Source: Thalassotalea mangrovi
GTDB lineage: Bacteria; Pseudomonadota; Gammaproteobacteria; Enterobacterales; Alteromonadaceae
NCBI RefSeq assembly: GCF_005116735.1
Contig: NZ_SWDB01000034.1
Span: 1-64,000 of the forward strand
Direction of reading: 5' to 3'
DNA length: 64,000 bases
In this document: positions 7,187 through 17,688 of the stretch, piece by piece
Layout of the letters: every line of letters starts with the position of its first letter
How positions within the stretch are numbered: position 1 is the stretch's first letter
Notes under the pieces: generated by a model
Database searches by the model: none
What the model saw: the letters and a program-made list of their open reading frames with translations, nothing else
Told to the model about the DNA's origin: nothing
Program-made: the position numbers and the translations under genes

Positions 7187-8665
7187 TTATTTTTTCAGTT
7201 TCTTTTGCCACAGTCCGGCATTTTTAATACCTAATGCCTCTGGGTCGAATGTATACGTACTGACTTTCTCTTTTTGCTGGCGTTCATAATCTTTCAACGC
7301 TTTCATCGCCGGACGGCCAATAAAAAAGATGATTAGAATGCCGATGATATTCAACCAGGCCATCAAACCTACACCAATATCCCCAAGACTCCAGACAATA
7401 TTCGCCTCACGTAAACAACCAAATAACGTAGCTGCCATGATCATCACTTTCAAACCGAAGGTCAGTCCCGGCACATGAAAATGGCGATTAATGTAAGTGA
7501 CGTTATTTTCCGCGATAAAGTAGTAGGCAAGTATCGTGGTAAATGCAAAGAAGAACAAAGAAACCGCAACAAATGGACTTCCTGCGCCGGCGAATACCGA
7601 GTCCAGCGCCATTTGCGTAAACATCGGACTATTAGGATCAACATTAGCAATGTTTTGTTGAATCATGGTTGCGCCCTCACCCACAACGTTATATTGACCC
7701 GTGATCAAAATAACCAGTGCGGTTGCCGTACAAACAAACAAGGTATCCACATAAACCGAGAATGACTGTACCAGGCCTTGTTGCGCTGGATGCTGAACTT
7801 CCGCAGCAGCGGCAGCATGAGGACCGGTACCCTGACCTGCTTCATTGGAATAGACACCACGTTTAACACCCCAGCCAATTGCAGCACCGATACCCGCCAT
7901 CGGCGTGAAAGCATCAGATACAATTAACATCAGGATACCCGGTAGCTCGGTAATATTCAGAGCAATGATAACCATAGCAATAATGATGTACGCCAAAGCC
8001 ATAAATGGCACTACAAACTCTGTGAATTTGGCAATACGCTTAACACCACCAAAGATGATGAAACCAAGGATTAGTACGACACCAGTAGCGGTAAAGATTT
8101 TGGTTGCGCTATAGGTGCCCATCGCTGTTTCTACCAAATCACCTGCACCAAAAGCCTGCTCTACGGCAGCACCAATCGCATTTGACTGTACGGTAGGTAA
8201 CAACAAGCCCGTCGCCAGGATAGTGGCAATAGCGAATAGCCATGCATACCACTTCTGACCCAATGCTTTTTCGATGTAATAAGCCGGGCCACCACGATAC
8301 AGTCCCTCGTCTTCTTCTTTATAGATTTGTGCCAGCGTTGACTCAATATAGGCCGTAGCTGCACCAAAAAAGGCAACAACCCACATCCAGAAAACCGCTC
8401 CCGGGCCACCAAAGCCGATTGCCGCAGCGACACCAGCAATATTACCGGTACCAACACGACCTGATAATGAAACTGCTAAAGCCTGGAAAGACGATATGCC
8501 CTTATCCGAGCTCTTGCCGGAAAACAATAATCGCCACATCTCACGAAAATGACGAACTTGTACAAAGCGTGTGAAGAATGAAAAGAATAGCCCGGCTCCC
8601 AGGCACAGGTATATTAATGCCGGGCTCCAGATGATCCCGTTTAACGTGTTTACAAATTCAAGCAC
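7187..8665 (-). CDS. Sodium:alanine/glycine symporter (AGCS family)
   Basis: A 492-residue inner-membrane transporter with about 10-11 hydrophobic segments. The AGCS signature is present at 66-95 (SLSGRVGTGN followed by IAGVAAAIGFGGPGA), and later 'NEAGQGTGPHAAAAAEVQHPA' is the second conserved block. The family couples sodium uptake to alanine or glycine import; which amino acid is used cannot be read from sequence. Length is normal and the gene is intact. With alanine dehydrogenase and Lrp elsewhere in the window it suggests alanine use, but they are not linked in an operon. Confidence 0.9.
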   Translation of the reverse strand: MLEFVNTLNGIIWSPALIYLCLGAGLFFSFFTRFVQVRHFREMWRLLFSGKSSDKGISSFQALAVSLSGRVGTGNIAGVAAAIGFGGPGAVFWMWVVAFFGAATAYIESTLAQIYKEEDEGLYRGGPAYYIEKALGQKWYAWLFAIATILATGLLLPTVQSNAIGAAVEQAFGAGDLVETAMGTYSATKIFTATGVVLILGFIIFGGVKRIAKFTEFVVPFMALAYIIIAMVIIALNITELPGILMLIVSDAFTPMAGIGAAIGWGVKRGVYSNEAGQGTGPHAAAAAEVQHPAQQGLVQSFSVYVDTLFVCTATALVILITGQYNVVGEGATMIQQNIANVDPNSPMFTQMALDSVFAGAGSPFVAVSLFFFAFTTILAYYFIAENNVTYINRHFHVPGLTFGLKVMIMAATLFGCLREANIVWSLGDIGVGLMAWLNIIGILIIFFIGRPAMKALKDYERQQKEKVSTYTFDPEALGIKNAGLWQKKLKK

Positions 8666-8698
8666 AATGACCCCTGAACAGATTTTATTATTATAAAG

Positions 8699-8722
8699 AA
8701 GCCAGCTTTCGCTGGCTTTATT
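8699..8722 (-). terminator. Hairpin terminator after the M14 peptidase gene
   Basis: Stem AGCCAGC/GCTGGCT with loop TTTC (about 8701-8718). On the minus strand it is followed by CTTTATAA, a weak T-tract. It lies 36-60 bp after the peptidase stop. Confidence 0.6.
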
Positions 8723-8757
8723 GATGGCAACTCACTTACCATCTGAGTGAATTGTTT

Positions 8758-9918
8758 TTATCTTAAATCATCTACTACATGATAGATAGCAGTTAATGTA
8801 TCTTTGCCGAGGATCGCCGAGCGGGCGTCCGACCAGCCGAAGATCACATCAGGCAACAGTTCATTATCTTTAAATGGCATTTCTACAGTGTATGCCAGGC
8901 ATTTAAAGTGGTTGCCCACCCAGTTTGAACCAACAGTCAGGTTTGCCTTACCGGGTTCATCTTTGGGATAGCCCTTTTCGTCCTGAAATTCCGGAGTGAT
9001 GGCACACAGGAGCTCTTTAAACTTATCTTCAAGGGCTTTGTGGCGTGCATCGTAGTTTGGAACACCTTCACAACCGGCCACAAAATTAACCGGTAAAGCT
9101 TCATCTCCATGAATATCCAGATGCATGTCGACTCCAGTCTGCATCATTTTTTCACGCACCAAGTATACTTCCGGACTTTTCTCCATGCTCGGTTCCTGCC
9201 ACTCACGATTGAGGTTAACGCCGATCGCATTGGTGCGAAGATGACCACGAACACTACCATCCGGGTTCATATTCGGAACCAGGTAAAATACCGCTTTTTG
9301 CAACAATGCATTGGCCACACCATCATCAAGGTCAAGCAGGCGCTCAATAAAACCTTCCATAAACCATTCGGCCATGGTTTCACCTGGGTGCTGACGGGCT
9401 GTGATCCAGATGTTGGCTTTGCCTTCACCCGGTTCGCCAATGGTTAACAGGCTCATGTCACGACCATCTAAGGTTTGACCAAGCACGGTTAATTCACAGA
9501 TATCGGTTTCCTGGGCCTGATGGATTAAATCCTGGTGGCGCTCATAACTGTATGGCGCAAAATAGGCAAAGTAAACGGAGGCATGTTCAAGGTGATGTTT
9601 AATGATCAGGTTCTGGCCATCAAATTCCGTATCAACCCGAAACCAGGTTTCACGATCATACGACGCTACCGCCTGATAGTCTTTCCAACCTTCTACATAA
9701 GCAGATTGGCCGGCGTTAGTAATGCGCATCACATGCTCACCCAGTGCCGGGTTGTGTAGTTTAAAATGAAACCACTGATAAAAGTCAGATTGATTATCTT
9801 TCACAATCTCTAATTTGATGTCAGACGCTTGCTCAGCTTCTACTACGCTAATGTTGCCACTATCAAAAGCACAGCTGATTTGAATCGAATCATTGGTGTT
9901 TATTGTCATATTTGCCAT
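8758..9918 (-). CDS. M14 family zinc carboxypeptidase (cytosolic CCP type)
   Basis: 386 residues without a signal peptide. An N-terminal beta-rich domain (1-125) precedes the M14 catalytic domain. Zinc ligands are visible as H177-P-G-E180 and the later H270 in 'HLDIHGDE', with the presumed catalytic E346 in 'YTVEMPF'; 'NLNREW' (235-240) forms the substrate pocket. This is the arrangement of cytosolic carboxypeptidase-like enzymes, which remove C-terminal residues from peptides. Substrate unknown. Start ATG 9918; an ATG at 9909 is also possible. Confidence 0.85.
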   Translation of the reverse strand: MANMTINTNDSIQISCAFDSGNISVVEAEQASDIKLEIVKDNQSDFYQWFHFKLHNPALGEHVMRITNAGQSAYVEGWKDYQAVASYDRETWFRVDTEFDGQNLIIKHHLEHASVYFAYFAPYSYERHQDLIHQAQETDICELTVLGQTLDGRDMSLLTIGEPGEGKANIWITARQHPGETMAEWFMEGFIERLLDLDDGVANALLQKAVFYLVPNMNPDGSVRGHLRTNAIGVNLNREWQEPSMEKSPEVYLVREKMMQTGVDMHLDIHGDEALPVNFVAGCEGVPNYDARHKALEDKFKELLCAITPEFQDEKGYPKDEPGKANLTVGSNWVGNHFKCLAYTVEMPFKDNELLPDVIFGWSDARSAILGKDTLTAIYHVVDDLR

Positions 9919-10017
9919 CCAAAGTTGGAACGAATTGCTTGAGTTTACACAAAGGATTGCGTGAACTGAAGGTATTTGCTTTGAAAATTTAAGGGAAGGA
10001 GGATTAAATGGTTTTAC

Positions 10018-10533
10018 TTACAAGGTTCGTAAAAACAAACCCAGTTCTGTCGAGTACCCCATGGAGCGATGGATCACCTGTTGGTTGTTATCGACCACAT
10101 AATAGCTTGGGTATGCAGAAACCTGATAGCGTTGCTTTAAGGCTTGGTTGCCAAATAATACGGGCATTGTCAGTTCCATATCCTTTACAAAATCAGTCAC
10201 TTCATCATGGTCGACATAATCAAGTGCAATAGCAATAACCTTAAAATCGGCACTGGCTTTTTTATCATGCAAAGATTGTAAATTGCCCATACTGAACTTG
10301 CAGACAGAGCACCAGGGAGCAAAAAAATAAAGCACGGTTTTCTGTTTGCCAAGCATCTGCTGTAAATTTACCTGCTCGGAATGTAAGGAGGTTAAATGAA
10401 AGTCCGGTGCCTGTTGCTTCATCCAACTGGACAACATTCCCATTTCTCGCAATGCTGATACTCCGTTAAAAACGATGGCTATGATCAGCAACTGCAAAAA
10501 TAGACTTTTCAGTATTTGCATAAATGTCGACAT
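10018..10533 (-). CDS. Membrane-anchored thioredoxin-like protein (TlpA/ResA type)
   Basis: 171 residues. An N-terminal anchor (about 8-27) is followed by a thioredoxin fold facing the periplasm. The redox motif is C75-S-V-C78 inside 'FAPWCSVCKF', and the cis-proline loop is 'AYPSYYVV'. Family members reduce or isomerise disulfides of exported proteins or haem-maturation partners; the CSVC pair differs from the common CxPC. A good ribosome-binding site (AAAGGA) lies before ATG 10533. It stands alone between the peptidase and the long GAPDH. Confidence 0.85.
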   Translation of the reverse strand: MSTFMQILKSLFLQLLIIAIVFNGVSALREMGMLSSWMKQQAPDFHLTSLHSEQVNLQQMLGKQKTVLYFFAPWCSVCKFSMGNLQSLHDKKASADFKVIAIALDYVDHDEVTDFVKDMELTMPVLFGNQALKQRYQVSAYPSYYVVDNNQQVIHRSMGYSTELGLFLRTL

Positions 10534-10700
10534 TTTTATCCTTTCATTGCGCCGATTAAAGTGACCGAATTAGCCGTAAAGCTATTTCATCACAAACAGC
10601 TCATTAACCCTCTGGGTTTTCGAAGCGCAGCGCTAACCATTGTCCCGACTAATCCATTGCTTTTATCGAGGCAATATCCCGATTACATACATTCGTGTAT

Positions 10701-10726
10701 AAAAAAAGCGGAGCCATTGCCCCGCC
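10701..10726 (-). terminator. Terminator of the long GAPDH gene
   Basis: On the minus strand GCGGGGC AATG GCTCCGC forms a 7-bp stem with one G-T pair, followed by seven T. It lies 30 bp after the stop codon of the GAPDH gene. Confidence 0.75.
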
Positions 10727-10756
10727 TTCTTCATCAACAGATGTTATCTGATGTTA

Positions 10757-12205
10757 TTAAGCTTTAGGCAAGCTCAATACTTTTACACCAGCCATCTTGT
10801 TCATTACTTTCACTACCTGGCAGCTGTAACCAAACTCGTTATCGTACCATACGTACAATACAGCGCGATCTTCATCTACGATAGTAGCCTGAGAATCAAC
10901 AACGCCGGCAAAACGAGAACCAACCAGATCAGAGGAAACGATTTCCGTCGATGCCGTGTAGTCTACCTGTTGGCGCAGTGGTGAATCCAATGAAACTGAA
11001 CGTAAGTAGTCGTTCAAGGTATCACGATCTGTAGCCTTTTTCAGGTTAAGGTTCATAATCGCCATCGATACATTCGGGGTAGGAACACGAATAGCGTTAC
11101 CAGTTAGCAAACCTTTCAGTTCTGGCAGGGCTTTGGCTACGGCTTTTGCAGCACCAGTTGACGTGATAACCATATTCAAAGGTGCGCTGCGACCACGACG
11201 CTCTGATTTGTGGTAATTATCGATCAGGTTTTGATCGTTAGTGTATGAGTGCACAGTTTCTACGTGACCATTGCGGATACCGAACTGATCATTTACCGCT
11301 TTTAATACTGGTGTAATCGCATTTGTTGTACAGCTTGCCGCACTAACAATTTGATCTTCTTCAAGAATCATATCTTCGTTGACACCATAAACGATATTTT
11401 TGATATCGCCTTTTGCCGGAGCAGTAAGAAGTACCTTCTTAACACCTTTACTTTCAAGGTGCTGGCCAAGGCCCGCTTCGTCTGTCCAGATACCAGTATT
11501 ATCGACAACTAACGCATCATTAATACCGTACTCGGTATAATCAATTTCTGCTGGTGATTTAGCATAGATAACTTTAATGTAAGCGCCGTTTGCTTTAATA
11601 ACACCCATTTCTTCGTCGATAGAAATGCTGCCATTAAATGCCCCGTGAATTGAGTCACGACGCAATAAGCTGGCGCGTTTTTCTAGATCACCATCTTTGC
11701 CTGGGCGAATCACAATAGCGCGAAGACGCAGGTTCGCCAAAGGACCGGTTTGTTCGATCAACAAGCGGGCTAATAAACGACCGATACGACCAAAACCATA
11801 AAGAACTACATCCTGAGGACCGTTTTGAGATAACTCTTCCTTAAGTGGCGTTAACTCTTTATCAAGGTACTCTTCAATACTTAATCCGTTTGCTTCGCCA
11901 TGGAACAAATAACGATATGCCAGTTTACCGATATCAATATTGCACGGTTTTAATGGCATTTCGCTTAACGCTTTTAAAAATGGGAAGCTTTCTCTCAAGC
12001 GAAGCTTTGTGGCTTCGTGAATAGCAACCGACTTGTGTGCTTTAATAATATCGATAGCGGATGCATTAACCAGCGGACGACCATATACGGAAATTTCAAC
12101 GCCGTAGTTTCTGTACAGTTGGCCAATGATTGGCAACATCTTTTCGGCGAAGTCCTGACGTTCCTGCCAGCTCTTTTGGTAAATTTCCTCGTTGTGAGAA
12201 CTCAT
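10757..12205 (-). CDS. Glyceraldehyde-3-phosphate dehydrogenase, long form
   Basis: 482 residues from ATG 12205 (AAAGG upstream); a frame of 30 more codons exists but lacks support. The first 130 residues are an extra helical domain; the NAD(P)-binding Rossmann fold then starts with GFGRIGR (about 135), and the catalytic cysteine is in 'SAASCTTNAITP' (about 291). This longer GAPDH type occurs beside a classical GapA in Vibrio, Shewanella and relatives. It oxidises or forms 1,3-bisphosphoglycerate; whether it mainly serves gluconeogenesis is not visible. A classical gapA lies 2.4 kb to the right. Confidence 0.88.
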   Translation of the reverse strand: MSSHNEEIYQKSWQERQDFAEKMLPIIGQLYRNYGVEISVYGRPLVNASAIDIIKAHKSVAIHEATKLRLRESFPFLKALSEMPLKPCNIDIGKLAYRYLFHGEANGLSIEEYLDKELTPLKEELSQNGPQDVVLYGFGRIGRLLARLLIEQTGPLANLRLRAIVIRPGKDGDLEKRASLLRRDSIHGAFNGSISIDEEMGVIKANGAYIKVIYAKSPAEIDYTEYGINDALVVDNTGIWTDEAGLGQHLESKGVKKVLLTAPAKGDIKNIVYGVNEDMILEEDQIVSAASCTTNAITPVLKAVNDQFGIRNGHVETVHSYTNDQNLIDNYHKSERRGRSAPLNMVITSTGAAKAVAKALPELKGLLTGNAIRVPTPNVSMAIMNLNLKKATDRDTLNDYLRSVSLDSPLRQQVDYTASTEIVSSDLVGSRFAGVVDSQATIVDEDRAVLYVWYDNEFGYSCQVVKVMNKMAGVKVLSLPKA

Positions 12206-12295
12206 GCGATAAACCTTTTGGTATAAAAATATATAGACAAAGCAAACAGAGCAGTTATGAATTTTATTATGCTGCTCCCGATTAAGCGGCGCCAT

Positions 12296-12310
12296 TGTAA
12301 TTAATTATGA
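12296..12310. promoter_or_regulatory. Possible HexR-like operator upstream of the long GAPDH
   Basis: TGTAATTAATTATGA lies 90 bp upstream of the start codon. Its left nine bases equal the HexR consensus as I remember it (TGTAATTAAATTACA); the right arm is poor. HexR controls central carbon genes, including GAPDH genes, in Gammaproteobacteria. No hexR gene is in the window. Confidence 0.3.
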
Positions 12311-12457
12311 AAGCTTACACTAGGGTTTTCATGGAAATTTACAAATTTAATCTAAATTCAGGTGTAAACTAGCTAAAACAGACTTTTAATTCTCTGAATC
12401 ATGCTCGATTTTGAGCATTCAAGTAGGGATTATGAAAGTTTTATGAAATAACTTGTA

Positions 12458-12841
12458 TTAGTCTTCAGTTTCGAAACAGAGACTTAAAGAGTTAACACAA
12501 TATCGCTTAAAAGTAGGTGCAGGACCATCATCGAATACATGACCTAAGTGGGATTGGCAGTGTCGACACTGTATTTCCGTTCGCACCATGTTATGCGAGT
12601 GATCTAGAAGATAGGTTACTTGTTCAGGAATTGACGCATTAAAACTTGGCCACCCGCAGCCTGACTCAAATTTTGCCGCAGAGCTAAACAGGGGTTGTTG
12701 GCAGCAGGCACAAAGATATGTGCCTGGCTGCCAGTGGTCGCAATATTTTCCGGAAAATGGAGCTTCGGTAGCCCCTAAACGACAAACCTGATACGCCTCT
12801 GGTGATAATTTATGTTTGTAATCATCATTCGAGTCACTCAT
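12458..12841 (-). CDS. msrB: Peptide-methionine (R)-S-oxide reductase MsrB
   Basis: 127 residues, full family length. Zinc site from two CxxC pairs (C44-x-x-C47 and C92-x-x-C95); the 'GCGWPSF' block at 61-67; catalytic cysteine C115 in 'RYCVNS'. It reduces methionine-R-sulfoxide in damaged proteins using thioredoxin. No signal peptide, so cytoplasmic. It lies between gnd and the long GAPDH on the same strand, 16 bp after gnd, so the two are probably co-transcribed. Confidence 0.95.
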   Translation of the reverse strand: MSDSNDDYKHKLSPEAYQVCRLGATEAPFSGKYCDHWQPGTYLCACCQQPLFSSAAKFESGCGWPSFNASIPEQVTYLLDHSHNMVRTEIQCRHCQSHLGHVFDDGPAPTFKRYCVNSLSLCFETED

Positions 12842-12857
12842 CAGGTGTATCCTACGT

Positions 12858-14399
12858 TTAGTTTAGCGGTTTTATTACACGCTCTGTTGTTGACCATTCT
12901 ACATGGAACTTTTTCCCTGCCGGTTTGTCAACACGTTCGAACGTATGTGCGCCGAAGAAATCACGCTGCCCTTGCAATAAATTGGCAGGTAAAATTTCAC
13001 AGCACATAGAATCATAATAACTCAGCGACGCGGAAATTGCCCCTACAGGGATCCCCATCAGCGTCGCTTTAGCAACGGCCTGGCGCCAGTTACTTTGATA
13101 CTTGCTTAGCTGGGAAGAAAAGTAAGAATCTAATAGCAGGTTTTCCAATTCACTGTCACGTTCGAACGCTTTGGTGATGGACTGCAGGAACGATGCACGA
13201 ATGATACATCCAGCACGCCAGATTTTTGCGATTGATGCGAAGTTAAGCTTCCAGTTATGCTCAACAGACGCGAGTTTCATTAGCTGAAAACCCTGGGCGT
13301 ATGCACAGATTTTGGCGCAATACAGAGCATCATGTAATTCTTCAACTAAAGACTCTTTTTGTTCAGCACTTAACGCATCCGCTGGCGGACGAGTTAAGTG
13401 TTTAGCGGTTTCAATTCGTAAGTTTTTAAACGAAGAAATTGAACGAGCATACACCGCTTGCGAAATGGTCGGTGCTGGGCAGCCAACTTCAAGAGAACTC
13501 ACTGCGGTCCATAACCCGGTACCCTTCTGCCCTGCTTTATCAAGAATTAAATCGACTAACGCTGAACCGCTTTCTGGATCTTTATGACGCAAAACTTCGA
13601 CCGAGATTTCCATCAAATAACTGTTTAGGTCACCAGCATTCCATTTAGCAAATACATCCGCCACCTGATCACAGTCCATGCCAAGACCTTCACGAAGTAC
13701 GTGATAGGCTTCACAGATAATCTGCATATCCGCATATTCAATGCCATTGTGGACCATTTTCACGTAATGACCAGCACCCGCTGGGCCAATGTACTCAGCA
13801 CAGGCTTCACCATGAGGAATAATTTCGCCCGGCTTGCTACGCTCTAAAGGCTTACCCGTTTCGGCATCTACTTTGGCAGCAATTGACTGCCAGATAGGCT
13901 TAACTCGGGTCCACGCATAAGCACTGCCACTTGGCATTAAGGCCGGACCAAATCGAGCCCCTACTTCACCACCGGATACGGCGGAAGAGAAGAAGATAAA
14001 GTTTTCGTTATAACGTTTCTCACGTTCTACTGTATCTGTCCATAGCGAGTTGCCTGTGTCGATAACGATGTCATCAGGCTGGATACCGGCACCGATCAAA
14101 TTATGACAAACCTGATCCACGACTTCACCAGCAGGTACACTTAATACAATCAAATGCGGAGCTTTCAGTTTCGACAAGAGTTCGGTATATGACGAGCACC
14201 CGATGACTCTTGGGCTTCCTTGTGAGTTTTCCTGTACATCTTGTGCTATTGCCGCATCGACCTTTTCAAAATCAAGATCAAAGGCCGCTATTTTGTAACC
14301 ATTGTCGGCCAGGTTGAGCACCAGGTTTTTGCCCATAACACCCAGGCCAACAAAGCCAATGTCGCATTTTGCTGCATCTTCAGACATGTATTTTTCCAT
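12858..14399 (-). CDS. gnd: 6-phosphogluconate dehydrogenase, decarboxylating
   Basis: 513 residues. Rossmann motif 'GFVGLGVMGKN' at 15-25; substrate loop 'GPAGAGHYVKMVHNGIEYAD' near 200-220; C-terminal helical domain of normal length. It converts 6-phosphogluconate to ribulose-5-phosphate with NADP reduction in the pentose phosphate pathway. Two starts are possible, ATG 14399 or ATG 14387 (MSEDAAK); neither has a strong ribosome-binding site. No zwf or pgl is nearby. It diverges from gapA across a 225-bp gap. Confidence 0.93.
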   Translation of the reverse strand: MEKYMSEDAAKCDIGFVGLGVMGKNLVLNLADNGYKIAAFDLDFEKVDAAIAQDVQENSQGSPRVIGCSSYTELLSKLKAPHLIVLSVPAGEVVDQVCHNLIGAGIQPDDIVIDTGNSLWTDTVEREKRYNENFIFFSSAVSGGEVGARFGPALMPSGSAYAWTRVKPIWQSIAAKVDAETGKPLERSKPGEIIPHGEACAEYIGPAGAGHYVKMVHNGIEYADMQIICEAYHVLREGLGMDCDQVADVFAKWNAGDLNSYLMEISVEVLRHKDPESGSALVDLILDKAGQKGTGLWTAVSSLEVGCPAPTISQAVYARSISSFKNLRIETAKHLTRPPADALSAEQKESLVEELHDALYCAKICAYAQGFQLMKLASVEHNWKLNFASIAKIWRAGCIIRASFLQSITKAFERDSELENLLLDSYFSSQLSKYQSNWRQAVAKATLMGIPVGAISASLSYYDSMCCEILPANLLQGQRDFFGAHTFERVDKPAGKKFHVEWSTTERVIKPLN

Positions 14400-14583
14400 C
14401 TATTTCAAGGAGGAGTCGCCAGTAATACCTATAATTAAAGCGTACCGGCCTAAAAATGGGGCGTATTCTGCCATAAAAATCATGGTTTATGTAATTGTTC
14501 GTAAATAAATATTTATATATTTAATAAAACAACATCAATTCCTTACTCGTTTGTAAAAAACACTTGAAAAAACCCTCAAATGT

Positions 14584-15635
<1,052 letters not shown>

Positions 15636-15650
15636 TCAAAACGGATTAAC

Positions 15651-15681
15651 AAAAAAAAGGGAGCGAATGCTCCCTTTTTTT
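15651..15681 (+). terminator. gapA terminator
   Basis: Perfect stem GGGAGC/GCTCCC with loop GAAT, preceded by eight A and followed by seven T. It works in both directions and also faces the convergent regulator gene. Confidence 0.88.
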
Positions 15682-15706
15682 GTTAATGAAACCAGAGATA
15701 AGTGGA

Positions 15707-15730
15707 AAGCTGTAAGCCACAAGCTTTAAG
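15707..15730. repeat. Short 'AGCTGTAAGC'-type degenerate repeat
   Basis: Contains AGCTGTAAGC, CACAAGC and TTTAAG in succession, the same kind of 7-8 bp degenerate unit seen at 33.0, 40.45, 40.75 and 50.0 kb. It lies between gapA and the HTH gene. Confidence 0.45.
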
Positions 15731-15774
15731 TTGTTTAGTCCTGCTATCGCGACATAATCTTTCAGCGAGGCACC

Positions 15775-16245
15775 CTATCTTTCCGATTTAGTAAAACGAC
15801 TTTGTATCCAACCTATCGCGTCAAAGACGAGAGTCCCATATAAGATGGTAGCAAGTATCCAGCCAGCAAGTATCCAATAAGCCCAGTAATGATTTGGACT
15901 TAGCCAATAATTCACCACAAACAGGATTGGCATGATAATGCAGAAGGTGATGAGGTTAAGATAAAATCCGTAACGTTCCTGTTGCCGCTGATGATCCGGT
16001 GCCAACGAATCCCGCGGCTCAACAATAGCCATTTCTTTTTCATCGCCTCGTAATTGTTCGAAATCCACTTCCAAGACGGACGCCAGCGCCTTCGCTGACT
16101 CAAGCCCAGGCTTTTGTCCACTTTCAATACGTTGTATGGTGCGGATACTTAACCCTGAAAATTCCGCAAGTTGCTCCTGCGACCAGCCTTTTGCAAGTCG
16201 TAACTTCCTTATCATTCGCGCTACTCTCATTACTTCGAAGTTCAT
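15775..16245 (-). CDS. HTH (Xre) regulator with a C-terminal 2TM membrane domain
   Basis: 156 residues. A Cro/C1-type helix-turn-helix at about 8-62 ('RLAKGWSQEQLAEFSGLSIR'), a charged linker, then two hydrophobic segments (about 92-112 and 118-142) forming a 2TM domain. This layout suggests a membrane-bound transcription regulator responding to envelope or membrane state; ligand and targets are unknown. Start ATG 16245 or ATG 16230. The acyltransferase gene ends 24 bp upstream on the same strand, so they may form an operon. Confidence 0.85.
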   Translation of the reverse strand: MNFEVMRVARMIRKLRLAKGWSQEQLAEFSGLSIRTIQRIESGQKPGLESAKALASVLEVDFEQLRGDEKEMAIVEPRDSLAPDHQRQQERYGFYLNLITFCIIMPILFVVNYWLSPNHYWAYWILAGWILATILYGTLVFDAIGWIQSRFTKSER

Positions 16246-16269
16246 TCGATTATACCAAGAGTAAAAAAA

Positions 16270-17478
16270 TTAGGCTTCTCTATTCACTTCATTGGCCAAA
16301 CAACATGACTCATGTTTTTTTGTCAGCCTCAAAGCAAACAACCAGACTTTCAAACCCAGCCAGATTCTCCCCAGCAGGACACAAATGCCGTAAGTGAATC
16401 CGGTAACCATAAATACTATCAACAATGAAGGTAATTCTACGTCCCTAAATATTAATGAAAAACCACCCAAAACAGGTACATGTAATAAATAAACATTATA
16501 ACTTTGGGCGTTACATAACTTCATTATCCTATTGGTTTTATTAAAGTATTTTTTAAATACGAATAAAAGCAAGGTAATGAAACATAAACAAAGCAGATGA
16601 AAAGAGGTACGAATGATCAATTGATCGGTAATCGCATTGAAAATGTATGACTGGGTGAGCAAAAAGTGCAATAAGACCAGTAAATAACTGACTAACGGAA
16701 GCCACAGAATAACATTTAAGCCATGAATCCATTTTGACGACACCGAAGACGAGGGTAATAGTCTTTTTCTCTCGAACCAGACCCCCAGCAGATAGCTGAT
16801 GAAATACAATAATGCTCGCTCGAGTTGAATATCAAGAAACAGGGTTTTGATCCAACCGTTCGCGGCAAGCATGACAATACAAAGGTAGAAACTGGTACTA
16901 ACCATTAACGCAGTGAAAATCATTACAGCAGGCCTTACCGCCATTATGGTTTTTATGACTTGTGGATTTGCAAACAAACCATGCAGCGCTAACAGGATAA
17001 GATGAAAGTAAAACAGTACTGGTAAAAACCACAACCAGCTTTGTGAGATTGTTGAATTATTCCAAAACCAAAGAGCTGAATAGTCGATTACAGTGGCATC
17101 GCGGGAATAATGAAAAATCAGCATATAAATCGGTATTAAAAACACCACACCGAATAGCCATGGCATCATCAATCGAGCCGCTTTTATCTTAATAAACCCG
17201 ACGTTGCTTTTTGCTTTTAGCGAAGGCAATGCAAAGACACCGGCAATAAAAAACATTAATGGCATGACAAAGCTATCAAGTATCAGGTTAATTATTCCTG
17301 ACACAGGATTGGTGTTTTCATCATCAACGATCCAAAAAACGGCCCCGACGCCACTGCTCTCATAAACCAATCCGACATGGTATAACACCACCAGAATTAC
17401 AATACAGGTTCTTAGATTTGTCAGGTATTGGAATGAACCAGAGGTTTTTGTAACGCATTTATTTTCCAGGGTTAGCAT
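16270..17478 (-). CDS. Acyltransferase family 3 membrane protein (OpgC-like)
   Basis: 402 residues with about 10 membrane segments. 'LTNLRTCIVILVVLYHVGLV' near 20-40 carries the R...H pair of acyltransferase-3 enzymes, and 'SWLWFLPVLFYFHLILL' near 145-162 is typical of the OpgC/MdoC branch, which adds acyl groups such as succinate to periplasmic glucans or surface glycans. The substrate cannot be told; no glucan synthesis genes are adjacent. Base composition is lower in GC than the flanking core genes, so this may be a variable segment. Confidence 0.78.
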   Translation of the reverse strand: MLTLENKCVTKTSGSFQYLTNLRTCIVILVVLYHVGLVYESSGVGAVFWIVDDENTNPVSGIINLILDSFVMPLMFFIAGVFALPSLKAKSNVGFIKIKAARLMMPWLFGVVFLIPIYMLIFHYSRDATVIDYSALWFWNNSTISQSWLWFLPVLFYFHLILLALHGLFANPQVIKTIMAVRPAVMIFTALMVSTSFYLCIVMLAANGWIKTLFLDIQLERALLYFISYLLGVWFERKRLLPSSSVSSKWIHGLNVILWLPLVSYLLVLLHFLLTQSYIFNAITDQLIIRTSFHLLCLCFITLLLFVFKKYFNKTNRIMKLCNAQSYNVYLLHVPVLGGFSLIFRDVELPSLLIVFMVTGFTYGICVLLGRIWLGLKVWLFALRLTKKHESCCLANEVNREA

Positions 17479-17654
17479 GCTTATGTCCTATTCTTTTCCA
17501 GAGAATACACTTTGTCGTTATTTGTCGGTTTTGACCACGACACATACCTGACATAGACCTGACATATCATATTTATCAATAAGTTACGAAGTTGATGCTG
17601 GGGATGAAAATAACGGTAGAACGGGTAGGAGGAGAAAGGTTTCGGATGCAAAGT

Positions 17655-17679
17655 AAAAGAGAGCGTGACGCTCTCTTTT
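17655..17679 (-). terminator. Terminator after the lipoprotein gene
   Basis: Perfect stem AAAAGAGAGCG/CGCTCTCTTTT with loop TGA, 10 bp after the stop of the lipoprotein gene. Confidence 0.85.
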
Positions 17680-17688
17680 CAGCAGGGC